Source: Microbispora corallina
GTDB lineage: Bacteria > Actinomycetota > Actinomycetes > Streptosporangiales > Streptosporangiaceae
Assembly: GCF_016863035.1 (NCBI RefSeq)
Contig: NZ_BOOC01000018.1
Span: forward strand, 62,001-126,000
DNA length: 64,000 bases
Reading direction: 5' to 3'
In this document: positions 27,239 through 35,630 of the stretch, piece by piece
Layout of the letters: each line of letters opens with the position of its first letter
Numbering within the stretch: position 1 is the stretch's first letter
Translations under genes and position numbers: made by a program
The notes under the pieces: model-generated
What the model was told of the DNA's origin: nothing
Seen by the model: only the letters and a program-made list of their open reading frames with translations
Database searches by the model: none

Positions 27239-28138
27239 CGGGAACGTCTCGGCCAGGCGGGCCCTGACCCCCTCGGAAAGGACGATGCCGGCCGCGGCGA
27301 GGTTCATCTCCAGGTGGACCAGGTCGCGCGTGCTGGGCACCGGCACCACGTCGTCGCCCTGCGCGAGCAGCCAGGCGATGGCCAGCCTGCCCACGCCGAC
27401 GTCGAGGTCGGCCGCCGCGCGCTGGGCCTCGCGCAGCCGGCCCAGCTCAAGCGCCAGGCTCTCCGGGGCGAACCGGGGGTCGCGCAGCCGCACGTCGCCG
27501 GGCGCGAGCTGGGCGGAGGTGGTGATCCTGCCGGTCAGGAAGCCCCGTCCGAGGGGGCGGCAGGCCACCACGCCGACGCCCAGCTCCCGGGCGGCCGGCA
27601 GGTGCTCGCGTTCGGCCTCCCTGCGCCACAGCGAGTACTCGACAGCGAGAGCGGTCACGGGTACGGCCTCGTGAGCGCGGCGGAGCTGGCCCGCCGTCAC
27701 GCCGCGGACCCCGACATGGCGGATCTTCCCGGCGGCCAGGAGCTCTCCGGCGACCCCCATCGTCTCCTCGACGGAGGCGCGGCCGGCCGCCGGGTTGACG
27801 TAGAACAGGTCGATGCGGTCGACGCCGAGCCGCGACAGCGCGGTGTCGCAGCACCTCACGAGGTCGCCGGGGCGCGAGCCTGGCCGCTGACGCGCCGAGG
27901 TCGCGATCACCGCCTCCTCCCGCCGGTGCGCGACCGCCTTCCCCACCAGGCGCTCGACCTCCCCGTCCCCGTGGATGTCGGTGGCGTCGATGAGCGACAC
28001 CCCCGCGTCCAGGGCCCTGCGCACCACCCGCAGCGACTCGTCGGGATCGGCGTCGCCGTACACCCCGGCGACCGACAGGCAGCCGAACCCGAGGCCCGCG
28101 ACCTCGGGCCCCCGGGAGCCCAGTGTCACGCGCCGCAT
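27206..28138 (-). CDS. Aldo/keto reductase-fold protein with lost catalytic tetrad
   Basis: 310-residue TIM-barrel protein clearly of the aldo/keto reductase superfamily (LGFGCLSVAGVYG, RLGVDRIDLFY, GVVACRPLGRGFLTGR, WLLAQGDDVVPVPSTR). Three of the four canonical catalytic residues are replaced: the aspartate remains (D51), but the tyrosine is H56, the lysine of ATK is S81, and the histidine is N115. A normal reductase mechanism is therefore unlikely; a lyase, an isomerase-like role or a pseudoenzyme should be considered. It is transcribed from the repeat-bearing region at 28139-28334 and overlaps the convergent response regulator by 33 bases. Confidence 0.85.
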   Translation of the reverse strand: MRRVTLGSRGPEVAGLGFGCLSVAGVYGDADPDESLRVVRRALDAGVSLIDATDIHGDGEVERLVGKAVAHRREEAVIATSARQRPGSRPGDLVRCCDTALSRLGVDRIDLFYVNPAAGRASVEETMGVAGELLAAGKIRHVGVRGVTAGQLRRAHEAVPVTALAVEYSLWRREAEREHLPAARELGVGVVACRPLGRGFLTGRITTSAQLAPGDVRLRDPRFAPESLALELGRLREAQRAAADLDVGVGRLAIAWLLAQGDDVVPVPSTRDLVHLEMNLAAAGIVLSEGVRARLAETFPLGEGPLALGD

Positions 28139-28334
28139 GTCGTCGCCCCCGCGGCGGAGGGGCGCCCGGGCGGCAAACCGGTGATTACGTGTTCCTCAAT
28201 CACTTCACAACACCAGGGAGGGGAATGGGTGTACGGGAATCGCGGACGGTCCACGAGGTGGTCGTAGCGGTTCGCCCCAATACCAGTCGTATATTGGGCC
28301 AGTCGTATTTTTCTACCCCTATATTCCCCTATCT
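28139..28334. promoter_or_regulatory. AT-rich region between amidohydrolase and AKR genes
   Basis: 196 bases, unusually AT-rich for this chromosome. It has the inverted repeat CCCAATA-(9)-TATTGGG (28276-28298) and a direct repeat CCAGTCGTAT at 28283-28292 and 28299-28308. It must contain the promoter of the aldo/keto reductase gene and the 3' end of the long minus-strand operon. Similar AT-rich pockets flank other transcription units of the cluster. Confidence 0.45.
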
Positions 28335-29813
28335 CTAGGACCGTTCGCGCTGCAAATCCGGCAAACCGGGAGAGATATAAGGGCTGATTCTCGACGGCGA
28401 GCGGGAGAAGGGCGGGTGTCCGCCGGGCCGCCGGACGGCCAGGTCGGCCGGACGCTCCGCGGGCGGGAAGACGCCGTCGGGCGGCCCGAAGGCCTCCATC
28501 CCGGCGTCCCAGATCACCTGGCCGCGGCGCAGCGTCAGCACGGGACGCCCGCCGACCGTCCTGCCGTCCCTGGCCGTCGGGCCGCACCTGCCGTACGCCT
28601 CGGCCGAACCGGATGTCCATCGTTCCTCCGTGTCGAAGACGACCAGGTCGGCGTCCATGCCGGGGGCGATCCGCCCCTTGCGGCCGGCCAGCCCGAACAG
28701 CCGGGCGGGATTGTCCGCGCACAGCCGGGCGATCAGCCGGAGCAGCTCCCCCGGGCCGGCCGCCGGCCGCCGGGCGCGCATGCCGGCGTAGACGGCCGGC
28801 AGCAACTCCCGCACGCCGGGCGGACCGTGAGGCGCGTCGGCGGGGGCGCGCCGCTCCCCCGGGACGTCAGGGGCGTCGCCGCCGCCGATGGTCGCGGCCT
28901 CCCCCCGCCACACGGCGTCCCACAGCCGCTCCCGGTCCCGTTCCGACCGGACGGCCCGGCACGGTCGCGCCCGCGGGCCGAGCCGGCCGGCGTCGGCCTC
29001 CGTGAACGACAGGTGGTGCGGCGTGACCTCGAAGGTCACCGGGAGCCCCTGGCCGGCGGCCGCCGCGAGCAGGCCCGCCTCCCCGGCCGTGGCGACGTGG
29101 ACGACGTGGACGGCCGTGCCGTGCCGCCGGACCAGCTCGACGATCCGCCCGACCGCGTCGGCGTCGCCGTGCCGCCGGTCGCGCACGTCCGTACGGGACG
29201 ACGGGGGCGCGCCGCACCGGACGGCCGGGTCGTCCTCCACGTGCAGCAGCAGCCGCAGCCCGGCCCTCGCGGAGGCGGCGAAGACCTCCGCGTCGCGGGT
29301 GGCGTCCGGGCCGCCGGCGGCGGGGAACGCGGTGACGCTCACTGCGGCGGCCGGGACCACGTCCGCGAGCAGGTCCACCCGGTCCGGCCGTACCCCGAGA
29401 TGGAAGCGGAAGTCGACGAGCGACTCCCCGCGGACCAGCTCGGCCCGGGCCGCCACGCCCGGCGGGTCGAGCGGCGGGGGCACCGTGTCCGGCATGTCGA
29501 TCACCGTGGTCACGCCCCCGGCGGCGGCGGCGCGGCCGGCGCGGCGCCAGTCCTCGTGGCCGGGCCCTCCGCCGCCGATGTGCACGTGGGAGTCGACCAG
29601 GCCGGGCAGCACGTACCGGCCGCGGGCGTGGAGCACCGACCACGTGGGCGGCAGCGAGCCGTCCCGCAGCGCCTCCGGCGGCACGAGGCGGGCGATCCGG
29701 CCGTCGCGCACGAGGACGCCGCCGGGCGTCACACCGTCCGGCGTGACGATCAGGGCGTCCCTGATCAGCAGGTCCGCCAGGTGCGGGGTGGCGAGGCAGG
29801 TCAGCCGGCCCAC
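28335..29813 (-). CDS. Dihydroorotase/hydantoinase-like amidohydrolase
   Basis: 492-residue amidohydrolase-superfamily protein closest to dihydroorotase, allantoinase and hydantoinase, which open or close cyclic amides. H76 and H78 (DSHVHIGGG), LLHVEDD, VHVVHVATAGE and GGGDAPD supply likely metal ligands. The lysine that is usually carboxylated between the metals is replaced by T161 (SVTAFP instead of VKAF), so a one-metal or altered mechanism is likely. The GTG at 29813 is the best in-frame start, overlapping the acyl-CoA-dehydrogenase-like gene by 13 bases. It has an extra C-terminal tail of ~30 residues. It could cyclise or hydrolyse a peptide-derived intermediate. Confidence 0.8.
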   Translation of the reverse strand: MGRLTCLATPHLADLLIRDALIVTPDGVTPGGVLVRDGRIARLVPPEALRDGSLPPTWSVLHARGRYVLPGLVDSHVHIGGGGPGHEDWRRAGRAAAAGGVTTVIDMPDTVPPPLDPPGVAARAELVRGESLVDFRFHLGVRPDRVDLLADVVPAAAVSVTAFPAAGGPDATRDAEVFAASARAGLRLLLHVEDDPAVRCGAPPSSRTDVRDRRHGDADAVGRIVELVRRHGTAVHVVHVATAGEAGLLAAAAGQGLPVTFEVTPHHLSFTEADAGRLGPRARPCRAVRSERDRERLWDAVWRGEAATIGGGDAPDVPGERRAPADAPHGPPGVRELLPAVYAGMRARRPAAGPGELLRLIARLCADNPARLFGLAGRKGRIAPGMDADLVVFDTEERWTSGSAEAYGRCGPTARDGRTVGGRPVLTLRRGQVIWDAGMEAFGPPDGVFPPAERPADLAVRRPGGHPPFSRSPSRISPYISPGLPDLQRERS

Positions 29814-30910
29814 TGCGCGCCCACAAGATCGCGGCACAGGTCGTTCGACGGCCCCATGAGGGCGACGGCCCTGGCGTCCCGCTGGAGCCGGTTGACCGGG
29901 TGCGACCGGAGGAAGGCGCCGCCGCCGAGCAGCCGCGCGGCCTCCGCCAGCACGCTCTCGGACACCTCGGAGGCGAACAGCTTGCTGTGCAGGGCGGCCG
30001 TCCCCGGGTCGGGGGCGTCCCGCCGGCCGGCCCGCTCGACGATCGCCCGGACCGCCTCGACGCGGGTGGCCAGGTCGGCCAGCCGGCGGCGGACGGCCGG
30101 GTCGCCGAGCCCGCCGGACGCGCGCAGCCCGGCCACGAGATGGGCGTAGCCGGCCTCGGCGATCCCCGCGCTGACCGCGCCGAGCGTGGCGCCGCACTCG
30201 CGGACGGCCGCGATGACGCGGGCGGCCCGCCCGACCTCGCCGAGCCGGTCCCGGTCGCCCACGCGGCAGCGCCGCAGCGCGATGCCGCCGGTCGCCGAGC
30301 TGCGCACGCCGACCAGGTCCATCGGCGGGGTGCTCGCCAGGCCCGGGTTGCCCGCCTCGACCAGGAAGAACGTGGGTCCGGCCGCCGGTTCGCCATCCGC
30401 GCCGCCGGCCTGGGCGAGGACCAGGTAGAGGTCGGCGAGGCCGGCCCCCGTCACGTACGCCTGCAGGCCGTCGAGCTCCCACACGCCGCCGTCCCCGAGG
30501 ACGGCCCACATGGACGGGTCGTCCTCGTCCGCGCCGACCTCGCTCCACGCGGACGCGGCGAGCCAGCGGCCCGTCCCCAGGGCGGGCAGGAGCCGCTCAC
30601 GCTGCTCCTGGGTCCCGTGCTCGGCCAGCCGGGCGGTGACCGCGAAGTGCTGGAACAGCACGACGGCCATCGAGGCGTCCGCCTGGGCCACCCGCGTCAC
30701 CAGCCGGTTGGTGTCCAGGGCGTCGCCGCCGAACCCGCCGTACCGCACGGGGACGGCCGCGGCCAGGACACCGGAGGCGCGCAGCGCCTCCAGCGCGTCC
30801 CCGGCCGGCCTGCCGTACTCGTCGGCGGCGGAGGCGGTGGCCTCCAGGACGGACAACAGGTCCGACAGCGAACCCTGTCTCAAGGCGGTCAGACCAGTGG
30901 AGACGGGCAT
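29801..30910 (-). CDS. Acyl-CoA dehydrogenase-like flavoprotein
   Basis: 369-residue member of the acyl-CoA dehydrogenase fold family, with a helical N-terminal domain and middle beta-domain (WLAASAWSEVGADEDD, TFFLVEAGNPGL). The usual C-terminal catalytic glutamate of the YEGT motif is missing; the region reads ALMGPSNDLCRDL. Family members lacking it include flavin-dependent hydroxylases and N-oxygenases, so oxidation other than acyl-CoA desaturation is plausible. Start ATG follows AAGGAGAG. It lies between cupin and amidohydrolase genes with small gaps, in the operon that starts with the 30-residue peptide. Confidence 0.82.
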   Translation of the reverse strand: MPVSTGLTALRQGSLSDLLSVLEATASAADEYGRPAGDALEALRASGVLAAAVPVRYGGFGGDALDTNRLVTRVAQADASMAVVLFQHFAVTARLAEHGTQEQRERLLPALGTGRWLAASAWSEVGADEDDPSMWAVLGDGGVWELDGLQAYVTGAGLADLYLVLAQAGGADGEPAAGPTFFLVEAGNPGLASTPPMDLVGVRSSATGGIALRRCRVGDRDRLGEVGRAARVIAAVRECGATLGAVSAGIAEAGYAHLVAGLRASGGLGDPAVRRRLADLATRVEAVRAIVERAGRRDAPDPGTAALHSKLFASEVSESVLAEAARLLGGGAFLRSHPVNRLQRDARAVALMGPSNDLCRDLVGAQWAG

Positions 30911-30953
30911 CTCACACTCTCCTTGCGATGAAGTGCAGAAGGCGCGACGCGCG

Positions 30954-31742
30954 TCACCGCACCTCGGCGGAGACGCCGGCGACGCCGTACAGCTCGGGGT
31001 CGAACGGGGCCGGGCCGCCGAACGCCACGAACCGGTCGGCGCGGTGGCCGGAATACGGGTTGCGGGCGCCGTGCGGGACGTCCGGCGGGGCGAAGACGCC
31101 GTCGCCGGGGCCGAGGTCCACCCAGCGGTCGTACAGGTAGAACTGGCCGCTGCCCTCGAAGACGAAGTACGCCTCGTCGCTCCCGGGATGGGTGTGGACG
31201 GCGAGAGTCTCCTCCGGCATCATGATCACGCAGTGCAGGCAGAGCCGGGCGCTGCCCGCCCCCGGCCAGAACAGGACGTTCGTGGCGGCCGTGCGCCGGG
31301 GCGCGCGGCCGATCCCGGGGAGGCCGGCCAGCCGCGTCTCGCTGTTCCACAGCGAGCGGAACCTGGCGGGCCTGGTCCCCCGGCGCGCGCCCTCCGGCAG
31401 GACGCTGGTCCAGACGTAGACCGTCATCTCCCGGTCGCCCGCCGAGACCGAGTACGTGCTCCCGGTGGGCGAGTACAGCGCGGACGCCCCGCGCATCGGG
31501 GAGATCTCGAAGTCGACCGTCCCGACGCCGGAGCCGGACAGCACGACGGCGACCTGCTCGGCCCCCTGGACGTCCGGGGGTGCCCACTGGCGGCCGGGTG
31601 GGATCTTGACGGCGTCGACGCTCGCGAACGTCGCGCCGATCTCCGGGCCTACCATCCGGCTCACCCAGCAGTCGCCGTACTGCCGGTACCCCAGCTCGGC
31701 GGCGCGCAGCACGGCGCCGGAGGCGTGCCTTGTCAGGTTCAT
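30954..31742 (-). CDS. Bicupin metalloprotein
   Basis: 262-residue protein with two cupin barrels. The C-terminal cupin keeps the metal site H183, H185, E190 and H224 (HTHPGSDEAYFVFEGSGQ and PPDVPHGARN). The N-terminal barrel lacks a full ligand set. It could be a dioxygenase, an isomerase or a tailoring oxidase; substrate is unknown. The start follows AAGGGAGAG. Located between the exporter and acyl-CoA-dehydrogenase-like genes on the same strand. Confidence 0.82.
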   Translation of the reverse strand: MNLTRHASGAVLRAAELGYRQYGDCWVSRMVGPEIGATFASVDAVKIPPGRQWAPPDVQGAEQVAVVLSGSGVGTVDFEISPMRGASALYSPTGSTYSVSAGDREMTVYVWTSVLPEGARRGTRPARFRSLWNSETRLAGLPGIGRAPRRTAATNVLFWPGAGSARLCLHCVIMMPEETLAVHTHPGSDEAYFVFEGSGQFYLYDRWVDLGPGDGVFAPPDVPHGARNPYSGHRADRFVAFGGPAPFDPELYGVAGVSAEVR

Positions 31743-31809
31743 CGGACTCTCCCTTGCTGTGGCGGCGTCGTGGACGGGGGCGGGGACGGGGTGGGCGGTC
31801 CGCCGCCCG

Positions 31810-33060
31810 TCAGGCCCGCGCGAGCGCGGGACGGGTGGCGGACGGGGCGAGGATCGCGCGGTACTGCGAGATGATCACCAGGCCGAACAGGCCGTAGAGG
31901 GCGGCCATGCCCCACGGCGGGACGACCGACCCGACCGTGATGCACGCCGAGGCGACGACGAGCGCGATCCGGATGTTGAGGTTGTAGACGGCCATGTAGC
32001 GGGTGCGTGCGCCGTCCGGCACCATGTCGGCGAGCAGCGTCTGCCGGACCGGCACGTCCATGAGCTCGCCGATCGTGAGGACGAGCGCGGCCAGCAGCAG
32101 CACCCAGCCCGTGTCGCTGACGGCCAGCACCATGTAGCCGGCGGTGAACAGCCCGGCCCCCGCGTAGAGCCGCACGCGGTCGGGCACGCGCCGCAGCACG
32201 ACGTGGGCCACGAGCGCGAGCACCACCACGAGCACGGTGTTCTCGGCCCGCAGGATGCCGAGCATCTCGACGCCGTCGACCCGGACGGTCCACGGGGCGG
32301 CCGGTATCAGGTCCTGCCGGGGCAGGTCCCTGGCCAGCCGTACGCCGATGTAGTTGATGAGCTGCAGCTCGATCGACATGAACAGGGTGGCGGCGACGAG
32401 CAGCCGGCCGAAGGCCCGGTCCTGGAGGACCAGCCGGTAGCCGGAGGCGAAGTCCCGCAGGATCGACTGCCGGGTCTCCTGGACGGGGGTGTCGGGGCGG
32501 GTCTCGGCGATCAGGACGAACGTGGCGGCCGCGATGCCCACCGTGCCCGCCGTGGCGAGGCCCAGCAGCAGGGTGAAGTGCCCGTTGTAGAGGAAGCCGC
32601 CGACCAGGGCGCCGAAGGCCAGGGCCAGGTTGATGGACCAGTAGTTGATCGTGTAAACGAGCTTGCGGCTCTCCGGGCCGGTGACGTCGAGGATCATCGC
32701 GTCGTTCGCCGGCATGGCGAAGCTCGCGGCGAACTTGTTGACGACGTAGCCGGCGTAGACGGCCATCGGGGCGTGCCACGCGTCGGCCGCCGCCATGACC
32801 CCGAACGTCAGGCAGACGCCCAGCTCGCCGAGCAGCAGCGTCCGCCGCCTGCCGTGCGCGTCGGACATGTGGCCGCCGGCCAGGGTCCCGACGACGCCCA
32901 GCGCCATGACGGCCACGACCAGGACGCCCGCGACCGCCACGCCGTACTGGAAGGCGAGGTAGACGGCCATGAACGACATGACCATGCTGTCGAGCAGCCG
33001 CTGGACGAAGCCGACGGCGATCCGGACGCGCAGGTTGGGGTGGAGCGCGGCGAGCCTCAT
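31810..33060 (-). CDS. MFS transporter, probable product exporter
   Basis: 416-residue major facilitator with 12 predicted helices. The motif-A-like loop GGHMSDAHGRRRTLLLGE follows helix 2. The start overlaps the stop of the ATP-grasp ligase gene (ATGA), so both are made together. The immediate coupling to a peptide-forming ligase suggests export of the finished compound or self-resistance. Confidence 0.88.
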   Translation of the reverse strand: MRLAALHPNLRVRIAVGFVQRLLDSMVMSFMAVYLAFQYGVAVAGVLVVAVMALGVVGTLAGGHMSDAHGRRRTLLLGELGVCLTFGVMAAADAWHAPMAVYAGYVVNKFAASFAMPANDAMILDVTGPESRKLVYTINYWSINLALAFGALVGGFLYNGHFTLLLGLATAGTVGIAAATFVLIAETRPDTPVQETRQSILRDFASGYRLVLQDRAFGRLLVAATLFMSIELQLINYIGVRLARDLPRQDLIPAAPWTVRVDGVEMLGILRAENTVLVVVLALVAHVVLRRVPDRVRLYAGAGLFTAGYMVLAVSDTGWVLLLAALVLTIGELMDVPVRQTLLADMVPDGARTRYMAVYNLNIRIALVVASACITVGSVVPPWGMAALYGLFGLVIISQYRAILAPSATRPALARA

Positions 33061-34298
33061 GACGGCGCGCCCGCCCCGGCGGGCACCCGCGCCGCGACCT
33101 CGTCCGGCTCGACCTCGACGCGGACGACGGATTGGACGTGACGGGCCCGCGCCAGCGCCTGCTCCTCGGTGTCGCCGCTGACGACGACGAAGCCGTGCCG
33201 GGTGCGCCAGTCGACGGTCACCGGCACCCGGCCGCCCGGCTGGAAGGGCATCTCCAGCATGTCGACGAAGCCGAGGGCCCGCGCCTCCTCCACGCCCTGC
33301 ACCGACCTGACCAGCCCCGGGGTGAAGGAGAAGTACGCGATGTGGGCGACGCGCCGCCGCTCGCGGGGGCCCGGGGCGCGGCCGCCGAGGATGCGGAAGA
33401 CCGCCCGCTCGATGTCGATCCCGGTGCTGAGCTGCACCAGCCGGGGGATCTGGTCGCCGCCGAGCCGTGCCTGCGACTCGACGATGCGGGGGCCGGACGA
33501 GGTCCAGATGACCTCGGTGTGGGCCGGCCCGGTCTGGTAGCCGGCGGCCGTGAGCAGGCGCACGGCCAGCTCCCCGATGGCCCGGGTGTCCGGGCCGTCC
33601 GGCGCCGGGTGGACGTGGCCCGCCTCGACGAACAGCGGCGGCGGCCCGAGGACCTTGCGCGTCACGCCCACCACCTGGTGGCGTCCGCCGTCGCTGAGCG
33701 TCTCGACGCTGAACTCGGGCCCGCGCAGGTACTCCTCCACGAGGACCGGGCCGCGGTAGTCGCAGGAGTCGAGCAGCCGCCCCCACTCCTCGACCTGGCC
33801 GGCGTGGTGGAGCAGGTACACGCCGCGGCTGCCGGCCAGCTCGGTCGGCTTGACGACGACCGGGAGCTCGAAGGCGCCGAGCAGCGCCGGCACGTCCTGC
33901 CACCGGTCGGCGGTGGCGAAGCGCACCGGCGACATGCCGTGCTCGGCCAGCAGCCGGCGCATGGCGAGCTTGTCGTTGAGCAGCTCGATCGAGCGGCTCG
34001 GGTTGACGGCCTTGCCCAGCTCCTCGGCGATCCGATAGGTCGCGAGCATGCTGTCCTCGGCCCCGATGTGATAGATCGCGTCGGCGTCGAAGTCCTGCGC
34101 GGCCCGCCGCACGGCCCGGTCGAAGACGACGGGGTCGGAGAAGTCCGTGAGCACGAACGCGTCGGCGAGCTCGGCGATGCCGTGCAGATAGTCGGCCGTC
34201 TGCAGGGTGGGGTCCCAGATCGCGCAGATCCGGTGCCCCTCCTCCCGGGCCTTGATGACGAAGGCCCGGTACGGCATGACCATGACCAGGTTGCTCAC
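33057..34298 (-). CDS. ATP-grasp ligase next to a 30-residue peptide gene
   Basis: 413-residue ATP-grasp enzyme of the carbamoyl-phosphate-synthase-like type, as in L-amino-acid ligases, carnosine synthase and PGM1-type peptide ligases. ATP-binding elements are PVVVKPTELAGSRGVYLL and LVEEYLRGPEFSVETL; metal ligands are in RIVESQARLGGD. It would activate a carboxylate as acyl phosphate and join it to an amine. GTG start at 34298 is supported by GGAGGG nine bases upstream. It is 55 bases downstream of the tiny peptide gene and overlaps the exporter gene. The arrangement resembles the pheganomycin system, in which an ATP-grasp ligase caps a ribosomal peptide with a non-proteinogenic amino acid. 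Confidence 0.85.
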   Translation of the reverse strand: MSNLVMVMPYRAFVIKAREEGHRICAIWDPTLQTADYLHGIAELADAFVLTDFSDPVVFDRAVRRAAQDFDADAIYHIGAEDSMLATYRIAEELGKAVNPSRSIELLNDKLAMRRLLAEHGMSPVRFATADRWQDVPALLGAFELPVVVKPTELAGSRGVYLLHHAGQVEEWGRLLDSCDYRGPVLVEEYLRGPEFSVETLSDGGRHQVVGVTRKVLGPPPLFVEAGHVHPAPDGPDTRAIGELAVRLLTAAGYQTGPAHTEVIWTSSGPRIVESQARLGGDQIPRLVQLSTGIDIERAVFRILGGRAPGPRERRRVAHIAYFSFTPGLVRSVQGVEEARALGFVDMLEMPFQPGGRVPVTVDWRTRHGFVVVSGDTEEQALARARHVQSVVRVEVEPDEVAARVPAGAGAPS

Positions 34299-34353
34299 CG
34301 GGATCCCTCCCTTCCGGTGGTGGTGTGGTGCGTCCCGGGGCCGTTGTCCGGCA

Positions 34354-34446
34354 TCAGTAAGGAAGCCGGCGGCCGGACGGAGTGCGCAGGTCAAGCGAAT
34401 TCGGCTTCGGCTTCCTGGGCTTTTCCACCCTTATTTGTTGAGCCAT
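34354..34446 (-). CDS. 30-residue basic peptide, candidate precursor
   Basis: Thirty-residue peptide starting MAQQIRVEKPRKPKPNS and ending RTPSGRRLPY, with a pI clearly basic and no Cys. It is preceded by a strong ribosome-binding site (GGGAAGGA, 7 bases before ATG), and is first in the operon peptide, ATP-grasp, exporter, cupin, dehydrogenase, amidohydrolase. Too short for default gene finders. The Lys/Pro-rich N-terminal part could be a leader and the LDLRTPSGRRLPY part a core with a C-terminal tyrosine. I do not recognise it as a member of a known RiPP family; a scaffold or regulatory leader peptide is an alternative. Confidence 0.62.
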   Translation of the reverse strand: MAQQIRVEKPRKPKPNSLDLRTPSGRRLPY

Positions 34447-34601
34447 TTCACTGTCCTTCCCATTACCGTCCGGCCGCTGATACTGGCCCTCTGACCAGCA
34501 GATTAAGCACGGACGAGATGCCACACAATGACGGGTAACCCTTGTGACCGGCCCGGATAACGAAGGGACATCCGGCCTACAACTTTCGTTATGCGAAAGC
34601 G
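34447..34601. promoter_or_regulatory. Promoter region of the peptide operon
   Basis: 155 AT-rich bases between the PLP-enzyme stop and the small peptide start. A hairpin CTTTCG-TTATG-CGAAAG (34583-34599) lies two bases beyond the PLP-enzyme stop and may end that transcript. The overlapping 11-mer at 34578-34588 reads CGAAAGTTGTA on the minus strand, identical to 24288-24298 upstream of ubiA. This supports a separate transcription unit under shared control. Confidence 0.5.
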
Positions 34602-35609
34602 CTACGAATTGTTCGCGCGCTCCCATTCCTCGGGCGGCCCGCTGTCGGTGAGGACCGTTACGACGAGCGCGTCGGGCGGCAGCGTCGCCGCCAGGCGCCA
34701 GGCGGCCAGCCAGCTGGCGGCCGAGGCGCCGCCGACGCGGATGGCGGTGAGGCGCAGGAAGCGCCGCATGGCCGCGAACGCGTCCGCAGCCGTGACCGAG
34801 ACGTGGACCGCGTCCGGGACGAACGCCTCCACGAACGGATGCGGGAGGCCGTCCCCCCGCCCGTCGCCCGCCGGGGGCGCCGGCCCCTCCTCCGTCCCGT
34901 ACGGCATGTCGGCGGGGGTGACCGCGACGACGGCCAGGTCGGGGAAGCGGCGGCGCAGGGCCAGCGCCACCCCGGCGAGGGCGCCGGCCGAGCCGAGCCC
35001 GCCGACCCAGTGGGTGGGCCGGCGCCCGCCGAGTTCGCGGAGGATCTCCTCCCCCGTCCCGTACCGGTGGACCGCCACGACGGGGAGGTCGTGGATGTGG
35101 ATGTGCGTCCACCCGGGCTCCTTCGCGGCGATCTCCAGGGCGCGGCCGGCGAGACCCGCCTCACCGGCCGCGTCGTCCACGAGGTCGACCCGGACGCCGT
35201 ACGCCTGGATGGCGCGCAGCCAGCTCGGCGGGACGGAGGCCGGGAGCGCGAACCGCATCGGGATGCCGGTGAACGCCCGCAGGTACCCGAACGCCCGGGC
35301 CAGGCTGCCGGACGACCAGCCGAGGATCCGCAGCGGCGGCCCGTCCTCGTCGTGGTCGCGGATCGCCTGGCACAGCAGGCCGTACGCGATCCTGTCCTTG
35401 ATCGACCCGGCCGGGTTCTCGAACTCGCACTTGGCGACGATCCGGGCGCCGCCCTCGGGGGAGGGCACGTCCAGCAGGGTGGTGCCGCCGATGAGGTCCC
35501 GGCAGGTGACGAGGCCGGGGTACCGGCGCAGGGCCGGGCCGTCGTCGACGGGCTCCACACGCAGGGCCGGCAGGGTCTCGCCGAGCCGGGAGAACGTCCC
35601 GCTGGTCAT
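34602..35609 (-). CDS. PLP-dependent enzyme, cysteine synthase fold
   Basis: 335-residue fold-type II PLP enzyme of the cysteine synthase, threonine synthase or cystathionine beta-synthase superfamily. PLP lysine is K71 in NPAGSIKDRIAYG; the phosphate loop is likely GLGSAGALAG. The usual asparagine loop of cysteine synthase (TSGNTG) is altered to WSSGSLARAFG, so sulfhydrylase activity is doubtful; beta-replacement, dehydration or racemisation are possible. It begins 21 bases after narK with AAGGAGGG as ribosome-binding site, so it is transcribed with the nitrate genes. Confidence 0.82.
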   Translation of the reverse strand: MTSGTFSRLGETLPALRVEPVDDGPALRRYPGLVTCRDLIGGTTLLDVPSPEGGARIVAKCEFENPAGSIKDRIAYGLLCQAIRDHDEDGPPLRILGWSSGSLARAFGYLRAFTGIPMRFALPASVPPSWLRAIQAYGVRVDLVDDAAGEAGLAGRALEIAAKEPGWTHIHIHDLPVVAVHRYGTGEEILRELGGRRPTHWVGGLGSAGALAGVALALRRRFPDLAVVAVTPADMPYGTEEGPAPPAGDGRGDGLPHPFVEAFVPDAVHVSVTAADAFAAMRRFLRLTAIRVGGASAASWLAAWRLAATLPPDALVVTVLTDSGPPEEWERANNS

Positions 35610-35630
35610 CGCAGTCCCTCCTTGAGCGGG

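Noticed and set aside
34354..35112. Long minus-strand frame ending in the 30-residue peptide
   Set aside because: The upstream part is the antisense-frame shadow of the PLP enzyme; only the last 30 codons have their own ribosome-binding site.
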